This document shows positions 9,306 to 18,054 of a stretch of DNA of 64,000 bases, in pieces. Positions within the stretch are counted from its first letter, which is position 1. Each line of letters starts with the position of its first letter. The notes under the pieces are model-generated. The model saw nothing but the letters and a program-made list of their open reading frames with translations. It did not search any database and was not told the origin of the DNA. The stretch covers positions 230,498 to 294,497 of the forward strand of contig NZ_JANAVJ010000002.1 of the NCBI RefSeq assembly GCF_024213375.1, in the 5' to 3' direction. Made by a program: the position numbers and the translations under genes. The stretch comes from Paenibacillus sp. MZ04-78.2 (GTDB lineage Bacteria > Bacillota > Bacilli > Paenibacillales > NBRC-103111).

Positions 9306-9421
9306 GCTTTCGGAGAAAGTTTTGCCTGCGGCAAAACTCAGCCTATGCTTTCGGAGAAAGTTTTGCCTGCGGCAAAACTCAGCCTATGCTTTCGGAGAAA
9401 GTTTTGCCTGCGGCAAAACTC
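9306..9421. repeat. Three 41-bp direct repeats, each with a hairpin
   Basis: Units start at 9306, 9347 and 9388, a period of 41 bp, and are almost identical. The third is cut after 34 bases. Each contains the dyad AGTTTTGCC-TGC-GGCAAAACT, so the leader RNA of the next gene would carry three identical hairpins. The last hairpin ends a few bases before the ribosome binding site TTAGGAGGT of the gene at 9436. The repeat can be read in frame with that gene, but the strong ribosome binding site argues that it is untranslated. Confidence 0.92.
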
Positions 9422-9435
9422 TTAGGAGGTTCAAC

Positions 9436-10803
9436 ATGAGCTTGACAACTTGCACGATTCATGTCACCCAGCGTCAGGAGCGGGTCGTCTACCTCTCCGG
9501 CGAATTGGCGCGGGCGCTTAAAGTATCCAAGACACGAAACATACATCTGCACCTCGGCAGCAAAAGCGTATACGCAGGTTTGAAGCTGCTGAAAAAGAGC
9601 GGCTACCATCTGTATTTGCCGTCATTCCTTTACACGCAGCTTCGCATTCCCCGGGCCGGTACCAGCATGATCACGTGCAGCAACGGCAAAGACATCCGCA
9701 TCGGCCCGCTGATCGGGATCTTGACCAACGTTACGGAAGGGAACAGCACCCCGTTCGGCAATCGGACGGAGTTTATCCGGCAATTTATGCGTGTCGGCTC
9801 CGACAAAGCATTCTACTTCGGCTTTTCCCCCCAAAGCGTCAATTGGTCTCAAGCGACCGTTACTGCCATTCTCCCGCGCGGCGAAGGCGGCTGGGTACGC
9901 AAAACGGTACCGCTGCCCGATGTCGTCTACAACCGGCTGCCCAGCCGGAAGGCGGAGCGGCTCGAATCAATGAACGCTTTCAAACAGCGGTTTATTCGCA
10001 GAGGGATTCCGCTGTTCAACTGGACTTTTTTCGACAAATGGGATGTCTACAATTTGCTGGAAGGCACCGAAGCTTCCCGCTTCGTTCCCGAATCCCAGAT
10101 CAACCCCTCCTCTTCGCAAATTAAGGAAATGCTGGAGAAACATAAATTTATTTATTTGAAACCGACCGGCGGCAGCCTCGGCATCGGCATTTTCCGCCTG
10201 ACGTACAATCCGAAGCGCGGCTACTTTGTCCGTTTCCGGCGCGGGGGACGCAATGTGCTGCTGCGGTTCAGCCGGTTCGAGGCTCTCATGTCGCTGCTCA
10301 ACCGGCAGAGTGGAAGATTGAACAACTACGTTGCCCAGCAGGGGATTCGGCTGATCGAAATCGACAGCTGTCCGATCGATTTCCGTTTTCACATGACCAA
10401 GAACGGCAATAACCAATGGGTCGTCGCCGCCATCGGGGCCAAGAAAGCAGGCAAAGGCAGCGTCACGACCCACGTGCGCACCGGCGGTCAGCTGATGACT
10501 CCCGATCAGGTGCTTCGGCAAATTCTCGGCAACCGGGCGGATGCGGTGCTGACGAACGCCAAAGAAACCGCCGTCAAGCTGGCGGAGGACATCGAAAAAA
10601 ATTACCGTCATACCTTGGGCGAGCTCGGCTTCGATATCGGGATCGACCAGAACGAACACCTCTGGATGTTTGAGGCGAACTCCAAGCCGGGGCGGTCCAT
10701 TTTCAAGCATCCGGCGCTGAAGGAACAAGGAAGAGCCTCGCTGCAAAATATTCACGACTACTGCCTCTACTTGAGCCGATTTCGGTCAAGGAGGGATTCC
10801 TGA
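9436..10803 (+). CDS. YheC/YheD family ATP-grasp protein 3 (long form)
   Basis: 455-residue long-form paralogue, like protein 1, with an N-terminal domain including IRIGPLIGILTNV (about residues 88-100) and VVYNRLPSRKAER. The ATP-grasp signatures are YLKPTGGSLGIGIFRL and FDIGIDQNEHLWMFEANSKPG. ATG 9436 is preceded by TTAGGAGGT at the usual distance. A longer open frame upstream reads through the 41-bp repeats and is not the start I favour. The stop codon abuts the GTG of the next gene without a gap, so the two are probably co-translated. Confidence 0.9.
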   Translation: MSLTTCTIHVTQRQERVVYLSGELARALKVSKTRNIHLHLGSKSVYAGLKLLKKSGYHLYLPSFLYTQLRIPRAGTSMITCSNGKDIRIGPLIGILTNVTEGNSTPFGNRTEFIRQFMRVGSDKAFYFGFSPQSVNWSQATVTAILPRGEGGWVRKTVPLPDVVYNRLPSRKAERLESMNAFKQRFIRRGIPLFNWTFFDKWDVYNLLEGTEASRFVPESQINPSSSQIKEMLEKHKFIYLKPTGGSLGIGIFRLTYNPKRGYFVRFRRGGRNVLLRFSRFEALMSLLNRQSGRLNNYVAQQGIRLIEIDSCPIDFRFHMTKNGNNQWVVAAIGAKKAGKGSVTTHVRTGGQLMTPDQVLRQILGNRADAVLTNAKETAVKLAEDIEKNYRHTLGELGFDIGIDQNEHLWMFEANSKPGRSIFKHPALKEQGRASLQNIHDYCLYLSRFRSRRDS

Positions 10804-12012
10804 GTGGATACCAACACCAACACCAACGCACCGTCCAAGCGCGAATATCCGACGCTGGCCATTCTTACTCACTCGGATGAAACGCGAATTTTTCGCGGGA
10901 ATCAAGAAAATTTTATCGACCTGATCCAAACCGGTGCAGAGCGCGGCGTTCTCGTCTACGTCATGACGACGAACGATTTCAAGCTGTCCGAACGCAAAGC
11001 CGTCGGATACACCTACAATGCGGCCGACAAAACGTGGAGAAGAAGGTTGTTCCCTGCCCCCCACGTCATTTATAACCGGATTCCTTACCGCAAATTCGAG
11101 CTGCTCCCCGAGGTGCAGCAGGTGATTCAAACCTGCATGCGGCAGAGACGGATCCGTTTTTTCAACCCATCCTTCTTTAATAAATGGACTTTGTTCGAAT
11201 GGCTCAACCACGCCAAGAATACGCGGAGCTATATTCCTGTCACGAAACGTCTCTCCTCCGGCGAGGAGCTCGATAAGCTGCTTGCCGAGTACCCGTTTCT
11301 GTATCTCAAGCCGATTCGCGGCAAAGCCGGCAAGGGCATCATGAAAGTAAGCCGAAGCCTTCTCGATACGAAGTCCAAAATATTTGAGCTAAGCATTCAG
11401 GAAAAAACGAAAAGCCATATCTCCCGTTACCCGAGCGTCTCCCGGCTGTGGTCGGAAGTACAGGGGCTGATCGGGAGCAAGGACTACATCATTCAACAAG
11501 GAATTTCCCTCTCCAGCTATAAGCAGCGTCCGTTCGATCTGCGGTTACTCGTGCAAAAGAACGGCAAGGGCCTATGGAGCGTCGCAGGGGTCGGCGCCAG
11601 ACTGGCCGGAAAGCTCAGCATCACGACCCACGTTCCACGGGGCGGCTCGATTGACGATCCCGCCAAGCTGCTTACGTACTCCTTCGGCGGGCCCGAAAGC
11701 AGACGAATCATCACCCGCGCCAAAAAAGCCGCGCTCACCATCGCGAAGCAGATCGAGAAGTCCAGCGGCCATACGTTAGGCGAGATGTCTATGGACCTTG
11801 GCGTCGATCAAGAAGGGCACATTTGGTTTTTCGAGGCAAACTCCAAGCCGATGAAATTCGATGAGCCGCCGATCCGCAAAAAATCGCTTGAAAATCTGAT
11901 CCTGTACTCCATCTATTTGTTTAAACACAAACCGAAAAGCCCTCTCAAAAAAACGGCTGCCTTTCCCCTTCGAACTCAACCAAACGCCGAGCGAGATAAC
12001 TTGGAAAGATAG
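10804..12012 (+). CDS. YheC/YheD family ATP-grasp protein 4
   Basis: 402-residue paralogue. It begins with a low-complexity DTNTNTN tract and then PTLAILTHSDETRIF. The family signatures are VIYNRIPYRKFEL, YLKPIRGKAGKGIMKV (ATP loop) and MDLGVDQEGHIWFFEANSKP. GTG 10804 follows directly after the previous TGA, with AAGGAGGG about 10 bases upstream. The C-terminus carries a basic tail (KHKPKSPLKKT) not seen in the others. It is cotranscribed with proteins 3 and 5 to judge by spacing. Confidence 0.9.
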   Translation: MDTNTNTNAPSKREYPTLAILTHSDETRIFRGNQENFIDLIQTGAERGVLVYVMTTNDFKLSERKAVGYTYNAADKTWRRRLFPAPHVIYNRIPYRKFELLPEVQQVIQTCMRQRRIRFFNPSFFNKWTLFEWLNHAKNTRSYIPVTKRLSSGEELDKLLAEYPFLYLKPIRGKAGKGIMKVSRSLLDTKSKIFELSIQEKTKSHISRYPSVSRLWSEVQGLIGSKDYIIQQGISLSSYKQRPFDLRLLVQKNGKGLWSVAGVGARLAGKLSITTHVPRGGSIDDPAKLLTYSFGGPESRRIITRAKKAALTIAKQIEKSSGHTLGEMSMDLGVDQEGHIWFFEANSKPMKFDEPPIRKKSLENLILYSIYLFKHKPKSPLKKTAAFPLRTQPNAERDNLER

Positions 12013-12027
12013 GCAGGTGAGCGGCAC

Positions 12028-13197
12028 TTGAGTACCCAACTTGGCGTGCTGGCTATGTATATGCCGGGAAAGAAGCTGGAAGAGCTTTCGTTTTATCGCA
12101 AACTGAGCGTATGCGGACAAAAACTTGGGGTCGATGTGTTCGTGTTCACTCCAGACGATGTGGATGACAACCGATCGCGAATCTACGCGCTCGCCTATAA
12201 CCAAGCAACCCGCTCATGGACCCGCAGGTGGGTCGGCTTTCCGCCTATCGTCTATGACCGTTGCCGGTATCACGGGGCGGACAATTACCGCAAGATCACG
12301 CGCTTCCGGCAAAAGTATACCAAGCTCCGCTACCTGAGCCGGCCGCTTGCCAACAAATGGACCATTCACCGCCTGCTCTCGGAAAATGAAAACATCACTC
12401 CGTACTTGCCTTCCACCATTCATTACAAAAACCGGAAACAGCTGGAGCAGTTTCTGAAAAAGCACCCGATCGTGTATATGAAACCGAAAAGCGGCACCGG
12501 GGGGCGCGGTATTGTCCGCTTGCAGCAGCTGCGGGGAGGCCGCAGTTATCTCATGCAGGGGAGGGATGCGGAGCGCCGCATTTTGCCGGCGAACAAGGTA
12601 ACCGCAGCGCAAATTCCGGCGCGGCTTGCCGGCTGGGGATTGCAGAGCAAATACATCGTGCAGCAGGGCATTCCGCTCGAGCTGAAGGACGGCCGGGTGC
12701 ACGACTTTCGGATGCTGGTGCAAAAAGACGGTCAAGGGAAGTGGCAGGTAACCGGATGCGCCGGCCGCATCGGACCGCCGTTTTCCGTCACTTCCAATCT
12801 GCACGGGGGCGGGACAGCGATCTCGATGGAATCGCTACTCAAAAGCCGCTTCGGGACGGAAGAGAAAGTAAAGAGCATCCAGGAAACCGCCTATACCCTC
12901 GGGCTCCATATCGCGCAGCATCTCGAAGCCAAGTTCGGCACGTTTTGCGAAGCCGGCATCGATCTGGCGGTCGATCCGTCGGGGCATGTCTGGCTGCTGG
13001 AGGTCAATCCGAAGCCTTCGCGCGACGTATTCCGACGAACCGGAGATTTGCAGACGTACCGCAGTGCGATTCGCCGGCCCATCGAATTTGCTCTCTATCT
13101 GCTCCAAAAAAGAGCGGCGACTAAAGCCAATACCAAACCTTTTGAACTTGTTCCGCAATCCCAACAAAGCGAATCTAACCAAGACCAGTCTGTTTAA
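12028..13197 (+). CDS. YheC/YheD family ATP-grasp protein 5 (short form)
   Basis: 389-residue short-form paralogue and last gene of the array. Signatures are PPIVYDRCRYHG, YMKPKSGTGGRGIVRLQ (ATP loop) and IDLAVDPSGHVWLLEVNPKPS. The conserved NSKP of the other copies is NPKP here. TTG 12028 is used, with AGGCAGGTGA upstream. A tail rich in Gln and Asn follows the ATP-grasp domain. The gene ends in the hairpin at 13181-13217, which may terminate the whole cluster. Confidence 0.88.
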   Translation: MSTQLGVLAMYMPGKKLEELSFYRKLSVCGQKLGVDVFVFTPDDVDDNRSRIYALAYNQATRSWTRRWVGFPPIVYDRCRYHGADNYRKITRFRQKYTKLRYLSRPLANKWTIHRLLSENENITPYLPSTIHYKNRKQLEQFLKKHPIVYMKPKSGTGGRGIVRLQQLRGGRSYLMQGRDAERRILPANKVTAAQIPARLAGWGLQSKYIVQQGIPLELKDGRVHDFRMLVQKDGQGKWQVTGCAGRIGPPFSVTSNLHGGGTAISMESLLKSRFGTEEKVKSIQETAYTLGLHIAQHLEAKFGTFCEAGIDLAVDPSGHVWLLEVNPKPSRDVFRRTGDLQTYRSAIRRPIEFALYLLQKRAATKANTKPFELVPQSQQSESNQDQSV

Positions 13198-13217
13198 TGC
13201 AGCGGTCTTTTCTTTTT
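13181..13217 (+). terminator. Terminator at the end of the ATP-grasp cluster
   Basis: AAGACC and GGTCTT form a stem that overlaps the stop codon of the fifth ATP-grasp gene and is followed by TTCTTTTTT. Confidence 0.6.
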
Positions 13218-13245
13218 TGCCAGATTTCCGGTTTTGTCCGCTCCT

Positions 13246-13927
13246 TTACGCTTCGAGCAACGTCGGAAGGTCACGGAAATCCGCGATGCGGACGTCGGCC
13301 TGATCCAGCTCTCCCTCTTTGCGGAACCCCGCATAGTCGCAGCCGACAACGAAGAGCCCGTTCGCATGTCCCGCCTCGACGTCCGAGGAACGGTCACCGA
13401 CCATCCAAGCGTTTGCGATACCGTGCTTGTCCAGCAGTTGCCGCACCAGATCCACCTTGGAGCGGGTCGCAAATTCCCCTGCGCTATATAAACCTCCGCC
13501 TTCAAAAAAGCGGTTCCAGCTCTTGGTGACGGATGACGCCTTTGACGTAAGCCTCCAGACCGTTGCTGGCAATGAACAGCCGCACGCCCCTCCGGCGCAG
13601 CTCCCGCAGCGTGTCGGCAACGCCGTCATACAGCTTGCCTTCCCCGCGCGCCATTCCCTCTACTAGCAGCTTCAGCAATAGCTCGTCCGCGCGACGGTGA
13701 ACCGTCACATCGACATCCGGCATCACCAGCTGCCATATGTGCTCCAGCAGCATGCCAAGCCCGCTCAGTATGTGTTTCTCATCCGGCGTTTCCCCTTGAA
13801 ACAGCCCTTCCGCACGCAGCTGTTCGAATGTAGCGTGGTAAGCCGGCAGCAGCAGCGTTTCCGTCTGAAACAGCGTCCCGTCCAAATCGAATATCATCGC
13901 TTCCGGTGTTCTCTTGTTCGTCGACAT
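13246..13927 (-). pseudogene. HAD-superfamily hydrolase split by a frameshift
   Basis: Two overlapping minus-strand frames together give one HAD hydrolase of about 226 residues. The first (ATG 13927, GGAG upstream) carries motif I, IFDLDGTLF, and motif II, LFIASNG, then stops at 13502. The +1 frame continues with SKVDLVRQLLDKHG and motif III/IV WMVGDRSSDVEAGHANG and ends at 13246. The switch is at a run of six T (coding strand CTT TTT TGA, 13503-13510), where losing one base restores the frame. It may be a true indel, a sequencing error in a homopolymer, or less likely programmed slippage. The substrate is not assignable; phosphoglycolate phosphatase-like enzymes have this build. Confidence 0.75.
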
Positions 13928-14035
13928 TCCCTTACTCCTCCTGACATCCGCATAAACATATCACGTCTTATAGAATCATGATTGCCACAGATTGTCAAAC
14001 GGATGAATCACTCGGACACTTCATCAAAACATACC

Positions 14036-14066
14036 AACAGGGCACGCCAAGATAGGCTGCCCTGTT
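14036..14066 (-). terminator. Probable terminator after cotJABC
   Basis: AACAGGGCA and TGCCCTGTT form a stem just beyond the cotJC stop on the minus strand. The T-run after it is weak (GGTATGTTTT). Confidence 0.55.
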
Positions 14067-14069
14067 CGC

Positions 14070-14639
14070 TTAAAACACCTTTTTCGCCCCCTGCTCCGCC
14101 TTCAAAATCTCCACCGCCTCGCGGAAGCGAAGCGAATGAATAACTTCGCGCTCGCGCAAAAACTTCAGACCGTCCTGCAAATCCGTGTCATCCGTCATGT
14201 CGATCAGCCATTGATAAGTGGCGCGAGCTTTTTCCTCCGCGGCGATGTCCTCATACAAATCGGCGATCGGATCGCCTTTCGCCTGAATATAGGTAGCGGT
14301 CCACGGCACGCCCGCCGCGTTGCTGTAATACAGCGCTCGATCGTGATTCACGTAATGCTCGTCTAGTCCTGCGGCCTTCAGCTGTTCCGTCGTGGCATCC
14401 TTGGTCAGCTTATAGATCATTGTTGCAATCATTTCCAAATGAGCAAACTCCTCCGTCCCGATATCCGTCAGAACCCCGATCACTTTATCCGGTATCGTAT
14501 ATCGCTGATTCAAATACCGCAGCGCCGCCGCCAGCTCGCCGTCCGCACCGCCGTACTGCTCGATCAGCAGCTTTGCCATGCGCGGATCGCACTTGCTGAC
14601 CCGGACCGGGTACTGCAGCTTTTTCTCATAAATCCACAT
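14070..14639 (-). CDS. cotJC: Spore coat protein CotJC, manganese-catalase family
   Basis: 189-residue ferritin-like protein of the manganese catalase family, incorporated in the spore coat in Bacillus. Metal-ligand type motifs are visible: TEEFAHLEMIATMIYKL (E..H, about residues 62-78), YEDIAAEEKARATYQWL, and EREVIHSLRFREA near the C-terminus. It is shorter than full Mn catalases, as usual for CotJC. Third gene of cotJABC, following cotJB by about 30 bp. The operon is sigma-E controlled in Bacillus; I could not identify the promoter with confidence. Confidence 0.95.
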   Translation of the reverse strand: MWIYEKKLQYPVRVSKCDPRMAKLLIEQYGGADGELAAALRYLNQRYTIPDKVIGVLTDIGTEEFAHLEMIATMIYKLTKDATTEQLKAAGLDEHYVNHDRALYYSNAAGVPWTATYIQAKGDPIADLYEDIAAEEKARATYQWLIDMTDDTDLQDGLKFLREREVIHSLRFREAVEILKAEQGAKKVF

Positions 14640-14672
14640 CGCTCAAGTCTCCTCTCCTCGTTCGGCCTTGAA

Positions 14673-14936
14673 TCAGACCTGCCACGGCCACGGCGGCTCC
14701 CACCATTGCCATGGATATCTCGAATAGCTGTGACCATACTGCAAAAGCGGACCGAATTCGGACTCGTACCGTTGGGCCAGAAGCTGGCGCTGCTGCGCAC
14801 ATTGATTAAACTGCTCCAACGCCTGGGCGTCTCCAGGGTGCGTATCCAAGTAAAGTGTCAGCTCCACCAGCACGAAATCGATCGCTTGCAGCTCCTCCAG
14901 AAGCGTGTAGTAATGGGGGGGCAGCGGTTGTTTCAT
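14673..14936 (-). CDS. cotJB: Spore coat protein CotJB
   Basis: 87-residue protein matching the CotJB family: YYTLLEELQAIDFVLVELTLYLDTHP near the N-terminus (in two stretches) and a Trp/Pro/Tyr-rich end (YPWQWWEPPWPWQV). I chose ATG 14936, 7 bases after AGGAGGTGA; the longer frame lacks a better site. It lies between cotJA and cotJC and is needed with them for coat assembly in Bacillus. Confidence 0.93.
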   Translation of the reverse strand: MKQPLPPHYYTLLEELQAIDFVLVELTLYLDTHPGDAQALEQFNQCAQQRQLLAQRYESEFGPLLQYGHSYSRYPWQWWEPPWPWQV

Positions 14937-14956
14937 GCCGTTCACCTCCTGTCTTT

Positions 14957-15160
14957 TCAGCAATGTTTGGCTTCGTAAGGACTATACAGCGCAGGCCAGA
15001 GTGTACCGCACCGGAGCGCCTGAAGCGGGGGATATTGAGGAAGCCCCGGCGGTTGAAACTGAATGTACAGATTTGGCGGAATAACATAGGTCTTAACCAT
15101 AATCGGCGGACAAGGGTCGAAGGGACTGACATACGGATACCATTCTTTCTCAAGATCCAT
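14957..15160 (-). CDS. cotJA: Spore coat-associated protein CotJA
   Basis: 67-residue proline- and tyrosine-rich protein typical of CotJA: EWYPYVSPFDPCPPI, then YVIPPNLYIQFQPPGLPQYPP. I chose ATG 15160, about 11 bases after AAAGGAGG; an upstream TTG (15184) has no ribosome binding site. First gene of the cotJABC operon. Confidence 0.9.
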   Translation of the reverse strand: MDLEKEWYPYVSPFDPCPPIMVKTYVIPPNLYIQFQPPGLPQYPPLQALRCGTLWPALYSPYEAKHC

Positions 15161-15282
15161 GGCCGGAAATGCCTCCTTTAGCAATCTACCAATATTTATT
15201 CATTGCCGCTCGTCCATTATACGTATAAAATGACAAAAACTTCATCTGCCCCCTGCAGAAGAAAAAAAGGAGTTGAAGCAGC

Positions 15283-15975
15283 TTGTTTAAGAAAGCGTTC
15301 TCAAAAAGACTACTGCTAACGATCGCCGCCTCTTGCCTGATCGCGGTCCCCTCCGCTTTCCCGCATTCAACTTACGCGGCTGCCGAACAAACCACAGCCG
15401 TCTTGTCCCAAGGCGTATCGGGAACGGCGGTGACGGAGCTGCAGCAAAATCTTCAAACGCTCGGGTATTTCACCTACCCGCACGCTACCGGATATTACGG
15501 CCAGTTTACGGTGCAAGCCATCCGCTCCTTTCAGCAAGCTTATAGTTTGCCGGTTACCGGCGCCGCTGACGGAACGACGCGAACCGCGCTGTCCCGCGCT
15601 CTTGTGAAGAAATCCATCCTCGCCGATGCAACACGATACATAAGCACGCCATACGTGTGGGGCGGAAGCACGCCTGCCGGCTTCGATTGCTCCGGTTTTA
15701 TCTATTATTTGCTCTCGAAGCAGGGAGTCCCCATGCCCCGGACCAGTTCGTCCGTGATGGCCGGTATGGGCTTTGCGGTTGACCGGGACCGTCTCATGCC
15801 CGGCGATTGGGTATTCTTCGGATTAAACAAGCCCGGCGTCGTCTCCCATGTCGGCATCTATATGGGCAACGGCGAGTTTATCTCCGCCACCCGCTCAGCC
15901 GGAATCGCCGTACAAAAGCTGGACAACAGCAGCTACTGGGGGCCCAAATACCTCGGCGCCCGCCGCTACTATTGA
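15283..15975 (+). CDS. Secreted NlpC/P60 endopeptidase with peptidoglycan-binding domain
   Basis: 230-residue exported cell wall hydrolase. A signal peptide (KKAFSKRLLLTIAASCLIAV, cleavage near AYA-AE at about residue 33) precedes a PG_binding_1 repeat (about 40-105, VTELQQNLQTLGYF and FTVQAIRSFQQAY). An NlpC/P60 domain follows with the catalytic Cys in FDCSGFIYYL and His in SHVGIYMG; the third position falls in FISATRS. TTG 15283 has AAGGAG upstream. It cleaves peptidoglycan stem peptides. A single gene with a terminator at 16004. Confidence 0.92.
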   Translation: MFKKAFSKRLLLTIAASCLIAVPSAFPHSTYAAAEQTTAVLSQGVSGTAVTELQQNLQTLGYFTYPHATGYYGQFTVQAIRSFQQAYSLPVTGAADGTTRTALSRALVKKSILADATRYISTPYVWGGSTPAGFDCSGFIYYLLSKQGVPMPRTSSSVMAGMGFAVDRDRLMPGDWVFFGLNKPGVVSHVGIYMGNGEFISATRSAGIAVQKLDNSSYWGPKYLGARRYY

Positions 15976-16003
15976 TTGCTGGCGGTCCTCCTTTGTTTCA
16001 TGA

Positions 16004-16046
16004 CAAAAAAACCGTCCGCAGCCTTGAATGGCCGTGACGGTTTTTC
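16004..16046. terminator. Bidirectional terminator
   Basis: AAAAAACCGTC and GACGGTTTTT flank a short loop between convergent genes ending at 15975 and 16050. A-run and T-run are present on both sides. Confidence 0.75.
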
Positions 16047-16049
16047 TCT

Positions 16050-16934
16050 TTAGTGAATATCCTTTTTCTTAAAGCGTCCGCCCTGCACGTCGTGGATATT
16101 GCCGACTGCGAGAAACGCGGCTTCATCAGTCTCCTCGACGATCGACTTCAGCTTCGCTTCTTCCAGCCGGTTGATGACGCAGAAGATGACCAGCTTGTTG
16201 CCGCCGGTAAAGCCGCCTTCGCCTTGCAAATACGTGACGCCGCGGCCCAAACGGTTCATAATGGCGTCTCCGAGCTCGCGGCTGTTCTCGCTGATGATCC
16301 AGACGGATTTGGATTCGTCAAAGCCTTCGATCGTAATGTCGATCAGCTTGAAGGCGATGTAATACGCGATCAGCGAATACATCGCGTGATCCCACCCGAA
16401 CACGAAGCCGGCGCTGCTCAGGATGAACAGGTTAAAAAACATGACCACTTCGCCGACCGAGAACGGCATCTTCTTGCTGAATACAATGGCCAAAATTTCC
16501 GTGCCGTCGAGCGAGCCGCCCGAACGGATGACCATGCCGACGCCGATGCCGACAATAATCCCCCCGAACACCGCCGCAAGCAACGGATCGTTTGTTAACG
16601 GAGGAACCGGATGAAGCAGCCATGTGCCCAAGGACATAAGGGCAACCGCAAATAAGGTAGATAATGCGAACGTTTTACCGATTTGCTTATAGCCGATAAA
16701 CAGAAACGGAAGGTTGAGTAATAAGAGAAATACGCCGATCGGAATACCTGATAAATGGGAGCTAATAATCGAGATGCCCACGATTCCCCCGTCAATGATT
16801 TTATTGGGCACCAAAAAGTTTTCCAGTCCGACCGAGACGAGCGCCGCCCCCAATACAATAAAGAAGGCGCGCATTACCAGTTTGGGCAACTTTAATTTGG
16901 AATGCTGCTTTGCATTTTTAAGACCTGCCTGCAT
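16050..16934 (-). CDS. YitT family membrane protein (DUF2179 C-terminus)
   Basis: 294-residue membrane protein of the YitT family: about five hydrophobic helices in the first 190 residues (for example AFFIVLGAALVSVGLENFLV and GGIVGISIISSHLSGIPIGV), then a soluble DUF2179 domain with the signature RGVTYLQGEGGFTGGNKLVI. ATG 16934 has GGGGGAGAG upstream. Transport function is suspected for the family but the substrate is unknown. Bacillales genomes usually hold several paralogues, so I give no specific symbol. Confidence 0.88.
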   Translation of the reverse strand: MQAGLKNAKQHSKLKLPKLVMRAFFIVLGAALVSVGLENFLVPNKIIDGGIVGISIISSHLSGIPIGVFLLLLNLPFLFIGYKQIGKTFALSTLFAVALMSLGTWLLHPVPPLTNDPLLAAVFGGIIVGIGVGMVIRSGGSLDGTEILAIVFSKKMPFSVGEVVMFFNLFILSSAGFVFGWDHAMYSLIAYYIAFKLIDITIEGFDESKSVWIISENSRELGDAIMNRLGRGVTYLQGEGGFTGGNKLVIFCVINRLEEAKLKSIVEETDEAAFLAVGNIHDVQGGRFKKKDIH

Positions 16935-16990
16935 TGCCTCTCCCCCTTAGATTGCCGTAAAACCGTATGAACGACAAATTTTAGTTATAG

Positions 16991-18040
16991 TTACTGTTCC
17001 AACTTGATGTTGATTTTAAGCAAACCGACCCGGCGAAGCGCCTGGTACACGATAATTAACACGGGGCCCAGAATCAGACCGATCACTCCGGCCAGTTGGA
17101 AGCCCACATACATGCTGACTAACGCCGCCAAAGCATTGATCCCGACGGCGTCGCCGATAATTTTCGGTTCGATCAGACGGCGGAACAGCATGATGACGAG
17201 CAGCAGGATGATCAGCCCGGTTCCGAGCCGCATATCTCCCGCGAGCATGCTGTATCCCGCCCAAGGAACGAGCACGACGCTTGTGCCAAGCACCGGCAAA
17301 ATATCCACAAGCACGATAAGCAGCGCAACGGCAAGCGGATAATTGACCTTCAAAACAAGCAACCCGACCAAGGTCACCACATACGTTAGCAGACTAATCA
17401 GCACCTGCGCGAACAGGAAGCTTAGAAGAGCGCGGCGCAGATCGTTCAGCACCGCAGCCACCTTCGGTCTCGACTGTGACTCGAACAGATTCAGAAACGA
17501 CTGATGCAGCTTCGGCAAGCCGAACGAAATCAAGTAAAGACCGATCACGAACACGACAGAAAACACGAGCAGATTCGGAATCGCTTTGGCCACGTCGAGG
17601 AAATAGCCGGAGACAGCGGCAATGATGCTTTTCAAGTTTTCCGTAAGCATCCCGGCTCCCGCTTCCACGTAGCGCTCCACCTGCTCGGCAACGTCATACG
17701 GCAGCAGCTTATAGAACAATTTGTTTCTTGCCGACGAGTCTTCAATAAGCAGCTTGGCGTCGCTCAAATAAACGGAAGCGTAATTCCAAAATTGAATGAG
17801 CTCCGTGACGATTTTGAAGCCGATCAGATAGACGAAACCAAGCAGCGAGCCGGTAAAAAGAGTGCAGACCACGGCGGAAACCGTCACACGCCTGCCGCGG
17901 AACATTCGTGTCAGCAGCAGAACAATCGGTTCAAGCAACAGGGCAATCAACATGGCGAGCAAAAACGGGAAGCCGATGGTGAATAGTCCGTACAAAAGCA
18001 CGGCGCCAAGTACGCAAAATACGATCGTTCTAAGCGACAT
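16991..18040 (-). CDS. AI-2E family transporter, YtvI-like
   Basis: 349-residue membrane protein of the AI-2E/PerM family with about eight hydrophobic segments. Hallmarks are LLGFVYLIGFKIVTEL, the long extracytoplasmic segment around residues 90-150, and the C-terminal GINALAALVSMYVGFQLAGV with LGPVLIIVYQAL. The length and N-terminus resemble the sporulation integral membrane protein YtvI, but the family is broad and the subgroup call is tentative. It starts 15 bp after the stop of the upstream gene at 18055, so the two form an operon. Confidence 0.8.
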   Translation of the reverse strand: MSLRTIVFCVLGAVLLYGLFTIGFPFLLAMLIALLLEPIVLLLTRMFRGRRVTVSAVVCTLFTGSLLGFVYLIGFKIVTELIQFWNYASVYLSDAKLLIEDSSARNKLFYKLLPYDVAEQVERYVEAGAGMLTENLKSIIAAVSGYFLDVAKAIPNLLVFSVVFVIGLYLISFGLPKLHQSFLNLFESQSRPKVAAVLNDLRRALLSFLFAQVLISLLTYVVTLVGLLVLKVNYPLAVALLIVLVDILPVLGTSVVLVPWAGYSMLAGDMRLGTGLIILLLVIMLFRRLIEPKIIGDAVGINALAALVSMYVGFQLAGVIGLILGPVLIIVYQALRRVGLLKINIKLEQ

Positions 18041-18054
18041 CGAACGGGTACCCC

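Noticed and set aside
9306..9421. Possible CRISPR array from 41-bp repeats
   Set aside because: The repeats are contiguous with no variable spacers and there are no cas genes.
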